A stretch of DNA of 64,000 nt from Bisporella sp. PMI_857. Lineage: Eukaryota; Ascomycota; Leotiomycetes; Helotiales; Helotiaceae. The position numbers and the translations under genes were made by a program. The stretch's first letter is position 1; each line of letters starts with the position of its first letter. Below, piece after piece: positions 1 through 12,202 of the stretch. The stretch spans positions 186,001-250,000 of the forward strand of contig JAJSPD010000004.1 of assembly GCA_021307315.1 (NCBI GenBank). The letters run 5' to 3'. The notes under the pieces were generated by a model. That model saw only the letters and a list, made by a program, of their open reading frames with translations. It was not told the DNA's origin and made no database searches.

Positions 1-1147
1 TCCTGTTTGTTGTCAAGATGGGTGGCCACGCCTTCATCATTGTCAACAGTTGTCGGCGTTATACAGTACACATGACTCTGCCTCCTCGCGTTTCGGCGCT
101 GGATCAAGTTGGAAATCATTCCACTTAGCGATCCCCCAGAGAGAACCATCCATCTCCTTAACTCGAAGTGATGACTTCCACTAAACACCGCGGAACTAAC
201 AACTCACAAGGTCATGATTCAGATCTCTCTAGAATTGAAGTCACAGCCAGCACAGACTGACATACCATCACATATCCTTTTCGTCAAGTCATTGGCACTA
301 TTGCCGCAAAATATGGAAGCTAATTTTGAAAAAAGGGCCTTTCAGATAGATGTGTCGCCGAGCGGTCACTTTAGCTCCAGCGAGTATAACACCAGCGCCT
401 GATGTTTTTTTTTTTTGGTGGGATGGAATAATTTTGAGCATTCTGACTCAGGCTCTCAGGGCCTAACCTAAGTTAAGTTGGAGCGTCTTTGTACCTAGCG
501 GGTTCAGAACTTGGTGGGTGGAGTACCCCCCGGCCAGCCGACACAGACAAAGACAGGTCAGGGATCTCGTGCACAGGGGTTGTTGTGAGCCGGGACTCCC
601 CCTGTAAAATCCAGACACAAACTCTTTGAACTTCGCGTTTTCTTCAAGTCACCAGTTACTACCTTATTTGGTCTAGTCTCGATGCGCTAGTCCAAGTCCC
701 GTTTGTTCTCCCACCCACAAGTGAGTAGACCGCTCACCCCCTTCAAAGGCCCTCCACCCCCCCCCAATCCCAATCCCAAGACTTAAAAGTCCCTCCTCCA
801 GAACTGTCAGGTCCATATACCTCACCGTCGCCTTCATAACGAAATATAGTCGCCCCAAACGATAACCTTTCTCGATTCTTCCAGCACCATCCATTGTGGA
901 CGACAGCTGACAATTCCGCTTGCATCTACATCCATACGGTAGAAAGTGCCACCAGATCCCGACTGAACCCGATCCAAGATCTACGACATATACGTCAATC
1001 CCAACAACACCGCCAAACCGCTTCATACCTCAACACTTCTTCACTCACTCTTCCCACGTACGCTTCGCGATCAATCGCGAGCATCATACAGCAGTCGTGT
1101 CTTCACAATTATAGTTGCTCGAGCCATCGAGCAGAACGCCAACAGCC
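1..1147. other. Upstream region and 5' leader of the DUF3295 gene
   Basis: No gene is supported here. A short open frame at 214-402 has no recognisable features. From about 684 to 1147 the plus strand contains no ATG, which suits a long 5' leader for the gene starting at 1148. A nine-base C run lies at 757-765. The last upstream ATG (in the GATGCGCTAG context near 680) would encode only two codons. Confidence 0.5.
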
Positions 1148-3027
1148 ATGCCTTCAAATCTAGGTGCGCCAGTTTTAACGGTTGACGTGGGATTAATACA
1201 CAAGGTCGATACGCGCAATGTCGAGAATCTCTTCAGCATGTGGACAGGTGAGTCCTACTTATCAAAACTGGTCGCATTGGGACCAGACTGACCACTTTCA
1301 CAGTGTTCTCCAGGTGCGCGGGTTCACTAGAAGAGGGACGAAGGTTAGAGAACCTGAGCTGGAGGCTATGGAACAGGGAAACATTCTGTTGCGATCCAGT
1401 CTCAGAAGCCAACGCTACAACGCCGGCAATCTCGATATGTCCCCGAATATCGGAAGGACACTACGCAGCCGACGTTCCTGAGCTGTCGGGTTCCCTCGAC
1501 TCGCTTGCCGATGAGGAGGCATTGGAATTTGACTCTGATACCACTTCATCATCCACCTCCGCGCCACTTGACATCACCCGCCCTTATTTACAACGACAGG
1601 ATTCTGTCAATACTCGAAGTCGCGGTTTAGAGAAACACATCACCCCAGATGACCTTCAGAAAATGGTTATCACAATCAAAGAGAAGAAGGAGTTGGACAC
1701 ACTTCCTGCAGCTCTGAGCACTCATTCATATCTATCGCCACCCTCGGAACAGGGCACTAAAGCACAACCAGAAACTGAACCTGTAGAATCACAAGATTCA
1801 CCCATTACCATCGACTCCGTGACCTCAGACTCTGCATCTGATCGGTCTGCACAAGCTCCCTCTTCACAGTCCTCGGCTACCAGTGGAATCTCGGAGAGAA
1901 GCACCACCAGTGTCGTAAGAGGATTTTCGCCTTCGCATATCAGCTCTTCGTATCGGTCCATACCTCTTCTTAGTGCACCATCCTCAATTCCTACTGCAGA
2001 TATCGCCGCCGCAAAGAACTCCGCCTTACCACCACCAGCTATTAAAAAGCAGTCAATGTTTGCTCTCGGCGGTTCATCTGGTGACGATTCGAGTGAGCAA
2101 ACTAACTCAATGGCGAGCAGTCTTCAGGTCGCACCACAACAAAAGAAGAAGCCCATGTTTTCGTTTGGTGGCTCATCCAACGAAGACGAGAGTTCGCTGC
2201 CTCAGCGATTTCCCGCCCAAAGCACATTAGCAGCCTCCAATCAGAAACAACCAAAGAAGCAAACCTCATTCAGAGAAGAGGTCGCCACCAGGACGATTCA
2301 AGGGGTTATCCAAGAGGAGCAGCCATTCGACGACGACGTGTTCGAGACGGATGAGGACGACATTGATGAGAGCGCTATCGACGACGACGACGATTCTTCG
2401 GAATGGGAAGATTCGAACGAGGATAGCAATAACGTCAGCATTGACGAGAGAACATTTTTCCAACGTGTCGATTCAAGACCACAGCTCACTTCACGCCGAT
2501 CCTTACTTACCGTTGCCCTTCACCAAAATGACCGTACCAATGGTTTGATGAATCAAGCTGCGCAGGCATCTAGGTCAACACCCGCCCTGCAACGGTCCCG
2601 TACATCATCACCAAACGGACCATCTTTGGCGGCGTCTCCAGATTCAGACGAAGCACCTCTCACAATGAAACGGCCACCACTCAAGGCAATTGCCGAGGTA
2701 CCACGAACCGGACCTCAGCCTATCACCATGACTACTACAAATAATTTGCCTCATCCAATTCCCCACTCACCTCGCACCACTCGACGAAATATGCTCGCTA
2801 CTGAATTGACTGTTAGCCTGCGTCAACATCTCCTTTGGGAACGGCAGCAAAAGTCCCAGACAGCGAATGCCGTTCTCAAGCGAAGGCATACAGCACATGA
2901 CGTCGCAAACCTGAAGCAATATCCCGAGAGGAGTTACATGGGCAAGGAGATGAATGAAACCAATAACCGAGACTGGAACCAATACTTTAACCAGGGCTTG
3001 GGCGAATACCACTCCAAGGGGTGGTGA
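1148..3027 (+). CDS. Nuclear regulatory protein with areA GATA-like domain and DUF3295
   Basis: Exons 1148-1247 and 1304-3027 give 607 residues. The ATG at 1148 is the first in a long ATG-free leader, and the 56-base intron has GTGAGT and CAG ends. Across the junction the protein reads NLFSMWT-VFSRCAGSLEEGRRLENLSWRLWNRE, split here by the intron. The LSWRLWNRE core is the hallmark of the short 'nitrogen regulatory protein areA GATA-like' domain (PF08550), at roughly residues 25-60. The rest is Ser/Pro-rich and disordered, with a very acidic stretch (EDDIDESAIDDDDDSSEWED) and a basic C-terminal part ending in DWNQYFNQGLGEYHSKGW, as in DUF3295 proteins. These proteins are thought to act in nutrient or stress transcriptional control, but the molecular role here is inference. 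No zinc-finger cysteines are present, so it is unlikely to bind DNA as a true GATA factor. Confidence 0.85.
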
Positions 3028-5252
3028 ACACTGTACTATCATCAACACCTCGAGTAAGACGCATAATGTAATTCCGACAGGACGGCGGTCGCGCATCGAG
3101 GATCTTGCATATTTTGCATATATACGTTTAGGCTTGCATAATCCAACTATGTGACGGATTGCAATATGCAGCCTTACACCGGCTTCACAGCCTTAAGCAT
3201 TCATCGTCTGGGTCTCTTGGCACAGAGACCAGCACGTGCGGTTACTAGGAACGGTCGGCATTTACTCTGGCATGGATTCTAATTTCTATTGCCTTCACTA
3301 GCATTTGATATCTAGCGTTTGTTTTGTCTTACATTATTGGGGTTTGATCATTGCTTCGCAGTATGGGTAAGGCCATATTTGGAAGCTTTTGCAGGAAAAG
3401 AAGTCCTTTTCTGAGATTTTTGATACCTAGCCAGCGATTGCTACGCGGATGATACCACTATTCTTGCATCTTCCGCGGAAGCGAAAAGAAATGTATATGT
3501 GTGTTACATATAGGGAATGCTCATACGCATGAGAGGAGACAGCAGAGCCCTGCAAAGGGGAGGCTGCTTAGAATAGCTAAGCTCAGCTCAGCGAGAAGTG
3601 AATATAAAACATGTTCATGTGTACCTGCTGTCTAATATGCCGTGACGCCATGAAGTGTGCGTGATGAATGCCAATGTATGTTGACGAGCCTTCGTGCTAC
3701 TTTCATTTTCTAAAATTGAAACCCAATACCAGGTTTCTTTGTCCACGTTGCAAAGCCAACAGTGACACGGCACAACGGGTCACAACCCGTGACGCCCCGT
3801 GCCCTTATGTTTAGGTTACACAAGGTGAGAAAGTCATGTTGGGCATTCATTCCTGAGTTTCTTCAGAACGAAATTCTCAGCGGCATGTTCCCCCCGAGAT
3901 GTTGTGTTTTCCTGATACGGACTCTCTCATAACAGACTTCGCCAGCACAACATCCGAATATCCAAGTCACATGTTACTGACGAACTACAATACTTCTCTG
4001 CATCACGGGAACGAGCACGGCTATGTGTAGATTTGTGGACTATGGGATCGGGATGGCTCGCAGCCCACATGCATCATCTCCCAAGCAGCGCATGCGCTGT
4101 GGCTATCCGTTCCTCGACTAGCCTGTGCTCACCAATCTTCCCTTGTCTTCCGAGACCGTACTCCCACACTGAAGATTATACACAGGTACCAAATCCCCAG
4201 CTCATTAACCAACGAACAAAACGGCACAGGATGTGATTGATGCTATACAACATTGTGGCCTCAACAATAGGAAAAGGGGAGAAACAGGTGCGTGAGATGG
4301 AACGGGATCTTATGGTGACTCAAAACAGTCATCTCTCACCACGCGCAGTTTGAGAAGGGAGAAAAGAAACGACGATCCTTGGCGTTCACGACATGTACGA
4401 GATGGAGAAACGAAAGGGCAGAGGAACGGGGTCAGCATCCCGCCGTGCCTTTCAAAGGCACGGAAACCTCTCCTACAAGAAAACACATAATCTCAGCGAA
4501 TGCTCCCGTAACACTACATCGCGCCGTTAAACCATGATACGATATGGGTGGAGGGGCAATCATTCTTCTCCAGATTTGGGGGTCAGCTTCGCAGCTGCCT
4601 TTCAATCATCACCAACCAGCAGGATCTTTTTTGACTTTCCTTCGCCTCCACAACCTCCTCCTCCTCCTCCTCCTTCTCCTCCTGCGCCCATCATCATCTC
4701 CCACCATCGATCAAACATCATCGCCTCACCTCAGATTTTAGCCCTTCCGGTTCACCCAAATGGAAATATCACTATTTCCCATCCTCACAGAAAGGGCACT
4801 CACCTCACATGACATGAAGGAGACCAAGAGGGAGAGAGGTGGAGAGAGAGAGATGGGGAGATGGAGGTGTAAGCGGAGGCAGCAACAAACCAGATAAAAG
4901 GGTAAGCAAGCAAGCACAACAGCAGCATGAAAGGAGCGGTCCGAGACGGGTGCGTTCCCGGTGCAGGTCATCAGACGCCATCACATCTCACCCTCACCTC
5001 TCATCTAAGCTGTCACCCACGTTTTTTTTTCTTTTCGTTTAATGCTCCGCGGGCGTAATCGTCATCTTACGTCTTTTTCGCCATCTTTGAATGGGAGGGG
5101 GGGGGAGGGGAGAAGAATAATGGAAGGGCAGGAATCTCCCGGATATGTGCTTTGCTGATTCCCCGGGGACAGGGAGGGTGAGATTTGGGGTGAGATCGTG
5201 GGGTGCGGATGACTGTGTTTCTTTTTGGACATGCCAGTTTTCCATCGGGAAA

Positions 5253-5272
5253 TTTTTTTTTTTTTTTTTTTT
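5253..5272. repeat. Homopolymer T20
   Basis: Twenty consecutive T bases in the gene-free interval. Confidence 0.95.
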
Positions 5273-5613
5273 GTAATTTTCCAAGACGGGGCGGTGCGTG
5301 GTTGGCGGGCTTTTCCTCTGAAATGAGGAGGCGGCGTAGTAGATTTCATGTTGGATGGTAAGCTTGGCAAGGGTTTAGATCTTTTCTTCAACGGCGCAGC
5401 GGTTGTTGGTTGGTGTTGGAGATTTTGATGTACCGTACCATTCCCCCGAGAAGGACCCTGATTGGAGCGCATTCAAGGATGGAGGTGATATTTTGATAGG
5501 ACGCCGTACGATGGGTTGTTCAAAAAAAACCTTTCGTCCTGACCCCTTGTGACTAACTAAACCTTTTTTTTTCAATTGGGTTTCGCAAGACTAGAGAATA
5601 ATAATTAGAAGTG

Positions 5614-5638
5614 TATTATTATTATTATTATTATTATT
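5614..5638. repeat. ATT trinucleotide microsatellite
   Basis: About eight uninterrupted copies of a TAT/ATT unit, followed by T-rich DNA. Confidence 0.9.
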
Positions 5639-6517
5639 TTATTTTCAACGTGGTACTATTGCTTGGCGTGTCTGATAAGAATTGATAGATTTGCATAACG
5701 GCGGTGTGAATTGCGGGTTATTGGTGGAGATACTTGATTGTTCAGGTCTTTATCTCAAAGTGGGAGGTGTGTTTTTTCCTCCGGCTTGTGTAGTGGTTCG
5801 TTTGCTGAATGGGCTTTCTTTACGCCGCTCCCTGGATGTTTAGAGCTGGCATTTGTATTTCATATCTGACCATCTCAATGAAGATCCTGAATTATTATTA
5901 TTATATTATTATTATTGTTTTAATTGATTTTTCCTGCTCCTCCTCCTCTTCTCCTTCTTATTATTATCACCTGGATTACTGTTTTGGGGTATGCATAAAA
6001 TAAGAGCAGCCACAAAAAATATTTCTGCAGGTCACCAGGTATCATGTACTGCCGTGGGTACCTCCTCTCACATGCAAGGCTATTATTATTCTTGAGTCCC
6101 AACCCCATCCAGACATGAAGCCTTTCTTCGGATTTCATAATTGAAAGTAAATAAAAAAATTATATAAAAAATCAAGAGAAAGATCGTTCAATGCATCCAC
6201 AAGTGCCCGGCCAGTCTAGAAGTACCTAAAGTTGCAACCAAGTCATTTGTATAAGGCTGTCTGGGCACAACCCGATCTGAACCCTTGGTCGGATCTGCTG
6301 TGAGGTATTTTTGGTACCCTCTTTATTGGGTGTCATCCCTCCAGGATATAACCGGGTAATTGGGGTGCGAGAGATCTCCCCACCTCCCTTTCTCTCTTTC
6401 TACAAACGACCTTGCAGAGGCTGGAAGGCTGTGCTTCGCATTTTGAGCAAAGTTAGGTATCTTACATACGCACATTCATCATACATATACGCACGAGGAA
6501 GAGGGGCCGTCTTGGGT

Positions 6518-6537
6518 GGGGGGGGGGGGGGGGGGGG
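6518..6537. repeat. Homopolymer G20
   Basis: Twenty consecutive G bases, an unusually long G tract for fungal DNA. It is capable of G-quadruplex formation on the plus strand. Ten consecutive C bases follow about 180 bases downstream (6717-6726). Confidence 0.95.
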
Positions 6538-9500
6538 TTTATCGCGTGTCAGCAATACACCCTATTATCTTGCCTGAGACGATCTTTACTCTAAATATCA
6601 ATATCCATAGCTTTACGAATTACCTAAATAGTTTTCTGCAGCGCCTATTTGGGAAGAAGAGGGACGCAGGTATGTGGGGAAAGAAGACGCTGGCAAAGTA
6701 CCGTTGTTGTTTGGAACCCCCCCCCCAAAACCCCAACGAGACGAGGCTGCAATTGACCGCTACTCACCGAACAAGCATTGTGCCAGTTCTATTCTGTACA
6801 GATGATCTACTAGATTTTCAATGCGGCCCCTCTAGACGCATGGCAATAATTTCTTTTTGTTTTTCATGCGCAACATGAATTTAGCATCGTCTGGGGACGC
6901 CCATGCTCTCTCACTTGCTTGCTGGCATTTTTGATTGTTGGCACTTTCAGCTCCTCTAAAAAAAAAACACCATGCTAGCATGTCACTGTCACCGTGCCCC
7001 CCTTCCTCCCCCTCCCCCCCGTAAACCGGATTTGAGGGTTTCCTCCTGATCAATTGATGCGCCGTCGATGTGACTTCAGCACTCTATGTATAACACGCCT
7101 AGAATATTGCCGATTCTTGGGGAAGCGATCTGTATGGCTCAGCGGTATTTGACGGCAGGTTGCAGCTTATGCTCTGCATGGCCATTGCGATATTTCGCAA
7201 CCATCCCAGCAATGTGGGCTGACGATGCTGACCCGTCTCACTGCAAGATAGATGGTGAAATCGTTCAAACGGATGGTTTACGCGGAACACGTGATCCACC
7301 CCCTTTTATTAGGCGAGCTTTGAGAGCTCTATGCTTGGGGAGGTTTCACGTATTGCCCTTGTTGGAAGCTTACGATGATGGAAATAGTATTGGAGGCCAT
7401 GGGTAAGGAAAGGATTTTCTCAGAAGTTCGATTCCTACTTGATTTTCTTGCTTCCTGGGTTCCCCAGCTTGTCCAGGTGACCCTTTGGTGCGGGTCGATG
7501 AATATCGTCCGGTTCATTAAGCTATATTGAAGAAAATTATAATCCTAATGCTCTCTGCTTGGCATAGTCCCTTAGTTTGTATCGGTAAGTTTCAAGTCTT
7601 CTTCAACTAGAACATGAAGGGTGGCTCCGAACAACCTTTACCAGCTCTAGGCAACCTCACCGACCCATTACGTTTCTTTATCAACACTTCCAGGTGGCTG
7701 AACTTTTCATCTAGCATGATCCTTCCTATCACTTAAGTCAATTTATTTTGATTGTCGAGCTGAGGTAGCATCTGCCAGAGTCTGCATTATCGTCTTCAGT
7801 CAAGACTCCGCAGCTGCCGGATGTGAAAATGACTTCGTATGAACTCCTGACCATAAAAAGGGTATCTTTAGTAGGATTAGTAGGATCAATTATTTCCCGT
7901 TGAGCTAGCAACCAAATAACATGATAGCTCTCGAGCTGCAGTGCTGATATCAATCCTTGCCAACATTTCCGATAGCAGGCATTATCGATATAGAGATCTC
8001 GAAAAGGACACAACCTAGGCTGGGATACGAGTTGGATACTATCAAATCTACATCTAATAATTTCAGATGATGTGTCCCTGCTCCGTCATGCACAGACCTC
8101 CCAGAACAACCACTTTCAGAAATGGTTCCTTAGAGATGCACATACCAGCTCACCATGACCCTGAATTAGCATGGCCTCCAACCTCCAACTCCAGACCTAG
8201 CATTCGCCTTTGTATGTTCAACGGTTTCTATTGGAACTACCTAATTTCCGTCTGATGTGAGACAAAGTCTACGGAGCAACGCATGCTCCAATAGAGCAAT
8301 GCCTGGCGAAATGGGTTCAAAGCAAAAACATATATTCGCTCAGGCATTTCTTTCCAAGGACAGTCGTAACGAGCGAAACCACTGGATTCTTGAGCTAAAG
8401 GTCGGTTATAGGCGCTCTTCCCTGAATAAGCGCGAAACCGTCGAGGTTCACTGCACCTTCTCGTCATCAAATCATCCATGTCGTCCTGATCCGAGATAAT
8501 GGGTATTTTGATACCAAGATGCCGTGTAACGTAGAAGTAATGATGGCTGCTTATATGTACATAGGGGGATGTACCCCCACGGCCACGTCGTTGCTCGTCA
8601 GAATGCGCGACTTTTCTACGTCCTCTTCCTCTTGTTCTCCTTACTCCTGTTTCCCTGGAATGGAGCTCTTTCATTATGACAGCTCTCTGCTGTCAGCATG
8701 GGATGGGAAAGGCCATCTTTGCCAGTTATGGCAGAGCTCCGAGGGATACGGTAAGAAATATTTTGACTTCTGCATGAGCAAGGAAGCTCGAACGAATCTT
8801 AATGTAGTGAAGAGAGCGAAGAAGCAACTAGAACCGGACAACACGGATATGGAGTGAGATGGGAAGAGAGCATTGCAACAGTACTTGTGGGCCTGTAGCA
8901 TTCAATAACCTCTCAAAGACGGATCAACCTTTACCCTTTTTAGATGGATAAGCTTGGAAAATGGCCTCCTGGAGCAGTTCTCGAACCCATGACTTGACAC
9001 TACCAAGCGTGGCACTACTATCAGAAGTGAGTATACTTTCTCATACGCTTCCTTGCTTCTATCGTGCATGCTCAGAGGGAGTATCTCAGTTCCTTTCCAG
9101 GCGCGGAATTATTGAGGTTCTTTTTCGAGGTGCTTCCCAAGAACTCTGACACACCCTAAGAGACCGCATTTTAGCACCACGACAAGCCTACCCTACCCGC
9201 TCGTTTCCAGTTTCGTCAGAGTTGTGCTTTCTTCCTCTCATGTACAAGAAGAACTGCGCGGAGCCATGATCGGTTATTTACCTCCATCTCTCGACGCGCT
9301 CCGCGTGTGAAAACAATCTTGGGCCAACTGGTTTGGCTCAGGGTAAGGCAAACTTTTGCTTGACTTGACTTCGTTCGTAAAGTGCTTGACAATTTTGATA
9401 TGGAGAGGTGAAAGTAATTGCGTGGATATAACATTAAGGAGAATGCGCAAGTTCACTGAAGTGGCCATGCCGATTTTCCATGAGAAGTCCAACGATGTGC

Positions 9501-9791
9501 ACATTTGCCCCTGAGATCCGGAAAGACGCTGGGAAAGCGATATGGGGAAGTGATCCAACCTATCTCACTCATCCTCGAACATTGTACATCCATACCGATT
9601 CTCAGGTAAGATGTCTCGGAGTATCCAACCCTACCTAAATATTTTTGAACGGCTCACCAAAAGCAGTCCACTTAACCTTCCCGGCCCACTTTAAATCACT
9701 AAACACACCTCAAGAGAGGGAAGAAGAGATTGGAATAGATTAAGAGTCGAACTCACGCTCATTCATAAGGACCGGGAACGCGCGATATACC

Positions 9792-9821
9792 TGCAACACC
9801 GAGCCATACTGCGGTGTTGCA
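9792..9821. repeat. Perfect 10-bp inverted repeat (hairpin)
   Basis: Arms TGCAACACCG (9792-9801) and CGGTGTTGCA (9812-9821) are exact reverse complements separated by ten bases. The arms do not extend further. It lies about 400 bases beyond the 3' end of the EAF gene, in otherwise featureless DNA. Confidence 0.8.
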
Positions 9822-10220
9822 ACAGTGTACCCCTCTGAACGAGCATCCAGTCTCGAACGGCTCTTCAAACTACCCAATCCATACTAGCCTTGTGGAATAC
9901 ATGCTTTTGGGCCTGGCATCTTAAGCCAACTCGGCCGTTTGACCCTTCTTTGATTTTGAGGTTAAAGAGAAGGATGCCAAGCGTCTGCTATAACGGTAGG
10001 CAGAGGAAAGATAATGGATAAGAGGAAGAGGTGGACTGCAATTCGCAGGCAAGAAATAGATGATAAACGATCAAGCATGGATATGGACGTAATTGTAGCG
10101 GAATATAACCTTTATATTCTGTAATGGTAAACATAGCAAAAGTATCATGATGTGCCCTCCTACCTATGTATATCCAACTCCGACCCTGAACCCACATCCA
10201 AAACATCGTATGCAATCAAT

Positions 10221-11034
10221 CTACTCCTCTTCACTCTCACTGCTCTCGTTCTCATCATTCTCAGCTGTCTCCTTGAGCGCTTGCTCCAGCTCGGCCTCCA
10301 GATCTAGCTCCATATCCTCATCACTCATACCACCAGCAATATTCCCAGGACTAGGAAGCTTCAGATAATCGACATCCTGGTTTTTCTCCTCATATTCCTC
10401 GCCTTCAGCGTCTTCATCCTCGTCCTCGTCGCTGATCTCCTCGCTGATGTGCCGCTGGAATGTCGGCGTGGACTGATGGTGATATTGCTGCGATGGGGCG
10501 CCAGGATATTCAATCGTCAGGCCATCGTCCGAATCTTCCTCCTCAGGTGTTGGCTCGCGAACTGGAGGCTTCTTTTTGGCCTGTGTCACAGCCTTCTTGC
10601 GCTTGGGCTCAGCTTTCGCCGGCGCTGCTTTGGCGGCTTTGGTTACTTTGGGAGTATTTCGAGCAGCCGGAGTTTTCACTAGATTCATATCAAATGTGGA
10701 ATCGACTTGGTGCAGCACGAAGACCTTTCTGTCGGGATCGAAGAGCAGGACATATTGGCCGTCTCCTGATGTCCGTACACCATTGTATAATTCTGGATTG
10801 TCCGAGAATGAAAGATCGTAGCTCGAATTCGAACCTGAGGGCTTTAGTTTCATAGAATCGGAGGTGGAATCAGGCTTGTGGTTATCTGGAAAGCGGTTAG
10901 GTCTGGTCTAGACGGATTGAGCAGGACAACCAACATCGAATTCCCGTAAAGGTTTCCTTGGAACTTTTCCCTAGCAAAGCATCGCTGAGCACAATAGGGT
11001 ATTTCCCGGGCTTTTCTATATCAATTGCCGCCAT
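10221..11034 (-). CDS. EAF-family RNA polymerase II elongation factor
   Basis: Minus-strand exons 11034-10935 and 10885-10221 give 254 residues. The 49-base intron restores a classic EAF N-terminal reading, TFTGIRY followed by NHKPDS. The N-terminal domain (residues 1 to about 105; PF09816, ELL-associated factor) carries GKYPIVLSDALLG, the IRYNHKP strand, and QYVLLFDPDRKVFVLHQVDS. The middle is Lys/Ala-rich (APAKAEPKRKKAVTQAKKK), a likely nuclear localisation signal. The C-terminal half is very acidic (EDEDEDAEGEEYEEK, ESSESEEE), as expected for an EAF transactivation tail. In animals and fission yeast EAF binds ELL and stimulates Pol II elongation. The fold assignment is firm; an ELL partner in this organism is inferred. 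Confidence 0.88.
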
Positions 11035-11446
11035 GATCACTACGAATCAGCTGTGCATGTGCCGATCAACAACCTAGGCTAAGGCTGTCGTAGGAGCTCC
11101 GGAATCAGGCAAGTTTGTTATTGTATACATTGGGCAGATGCTGCTCATGGGCCTAAGATATGCATACTCCAATAAAGAAGAACAAATGCTTGATACAAGC
11201 AAATTGTGTTATTCATTGACAAAGTCACTAAATGCTTTGACTAGCAATAAGTTGAGGTGGGGCAACGCAGGTAAGATTATGCTGACAAAAGCATGACTAA
11301 TGAATTATGCTCAGATAGTATTCGTGGTCAACCCTAAGCTTCGTCAAACGACAAAAGCATTTTAAGAACTTCTAAGCACGGGGGATATTCAGATCAAGAA
11401 ATACAGAGCTCCCTAACCAGGAAGACTTCCAGTCCGAAGATAGTTT
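11035..11446. other. Intergenic region (EAF promoter side, TPR-like gene 3' side)
   Basis: About 410 bases of AT-rich DNA with no open frame or recognisable RNA. It lies upstream of the EAF start and downstream of the TPR-like stop, both on the minus strand. Confidence 0.5.
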
Positions 11447-12193
11447 TCAGGCGCTCGGCTTCCAAGCCTGAAGCTCATTCACAAAGTCGTCCAAGATTCG
11501 TTGCTCCTCCACCTGATATGCAGCGTATTTTCCACTCGCACTCGCCTTGATATTCTCCTGGATCTCTTTGATTACCGTCTCGGCTTCCTCTCTCTTACCC
11601 TGTTTCCACAAAGCCTTTGCAAGGGTTCTTCTGGATCCATGGGCTTGCGGCGAATCTGGACCCAGTTTGGCATCATGATTCGTCGTAATTGGTCTTGCAA
11701 GTTCTATAGCCTCATCATATTGCCCGGTTTCCTCAAGGAGAGCTGCAAGGTAATGAGTGTTTGGCAAGCCTGTCGTATGAGCATTGAACAATTTCAGGTG
11801 CTTCAGCTCTTCAGTCTTGTTCCCTTCTAGTCTGTATGTCGAGCCGATGGCAGAAATCAATCCTCGCCATACCTGATTGTCGGCATCGATCAATGTATTT
11901 GGTACCACTACAGCTTCTTCCACTACCAGCTTGTCGTTGAGGAGCTTGCGTAGCAGCTCTAGTTTTTCCAGCCTAGGAAGAGACGCCTGAGATTCGAGCT
12001 GCGGGTCAATGACCTTACGCTCCATCTCCGAAAAGCAGGTGAGAAAGGCCTTTCCCATTTTCCAATCGAGGTCATTCCAGAAGTCATTGTCTGGAACAGG
12101 ATATTCCCAGGGAAAATCTTTGGCATTGCCAATATCGCTCTCACCGGTAGAGTATTTGACTTGGACAGGGGCCGCCACCTGATGATTTGAGAT
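11447..12193 (-). CDS. TPR-like small protein, 5' end unresolved
   Basis: A clear minus-strand coding exon ends at the stop at 11447. It stays open upstream to about 12202 but has no ATG at its beginning. The first internal ATG is at 12058 (203 residues), and residues before it still look coding (FPWEYPVPDNDFWNDLDW). A CCCAG at 12198-12194 could be the acceptor of an intron from a 5' exon I could not place. Repeated helix pairs such as YLAALLEETGQYDEAIELARP and RRTLAKALWKQGKREEAETVIKEI are spaced like tetratricopeptide repeats, suggesting a helical scaffold. Function is unknown. An upstream open frame (to 12542, with MPKSKIKQ at its start) might supply the first exon, but no matching donor was evident. 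Confidence 0.6.
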   Translation of the reverse strand: MSNHQVAAPVQVKYSTGESDIGNAKDFPWEYPVPDNDFWNDLDWKMGKAFLTCFSEMERKVIDPQLESQASLPRLEKLELLRKLLNDKLVVEEAVVVPNTLIDADNQVWRGLISAIGSTYRLEGNKTEELKHLKLFNAHTTGLPNTHYLAALLEETGQYDEAIELARPITTNHDAKLGPDSPQAHGSRRTLAKALWKQGKREEAETVIKEIQENIKASASGKYAAYQVEEQRILDDFVNELQAWKPSA

Positions 12194-12202
12194 CTGGGTC
12201 AA

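Larger units (their letters stand above)
3028..10220. other. 7.2-kb interval without a supportable gene, between convergent 3' ends
   Basis: The flanking genes both end here, so this is not a shared promoter. Open frames are short, low in complexity and lack recognisable motifs; none joins plausibly by splicing. The interval holds CTC-rich DNA at about 4645-4680, T20 at 5253-5272, an ATT microsatellite at 5614-5638, further ATT repeats at about 5893-5915, G20 at 6518-6537, C10 at 6717-6726 and a 10-bp perfect hairpin at 9792-9821. It could hold a long noncoding RNA or a lineage-specific gene; the sequence alone does not show one. Confidence 0.55.

Noticed and set aside
894..1163. Overlapping upstream open frame before the DUF3295 gene
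   Set aside because: It starts with TTG, not ATG, so it is not a credible upstream open reading frame.
5062..5472. Minus-strand open frame of 136 codons, rich in Pro, Ser and Lys
   Set aside because: It is a product of low-complexity DNA, including the T20 tract read as poly-Lys, with no conserved feature.
7400..7440. Possible tRNA T-loop (AGTTCGATTCC)
   Set aside because: The bases around the loop do not form a five-base stem and no D or anticodon arm could be found upstream.
8237..8674. Minus-strand open frame of 145 codons
   Set aside because: No motif, no plausible splice partners and overlapping open frames on the other strand with equal merit.
8965..9030. tRNA-like stretch on the minus strand containing GGGTTCGAGAA
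   Set aside because: The T-arm and anticodon stems do not pair properly, so it is at most a tRNA relic and probably chance.
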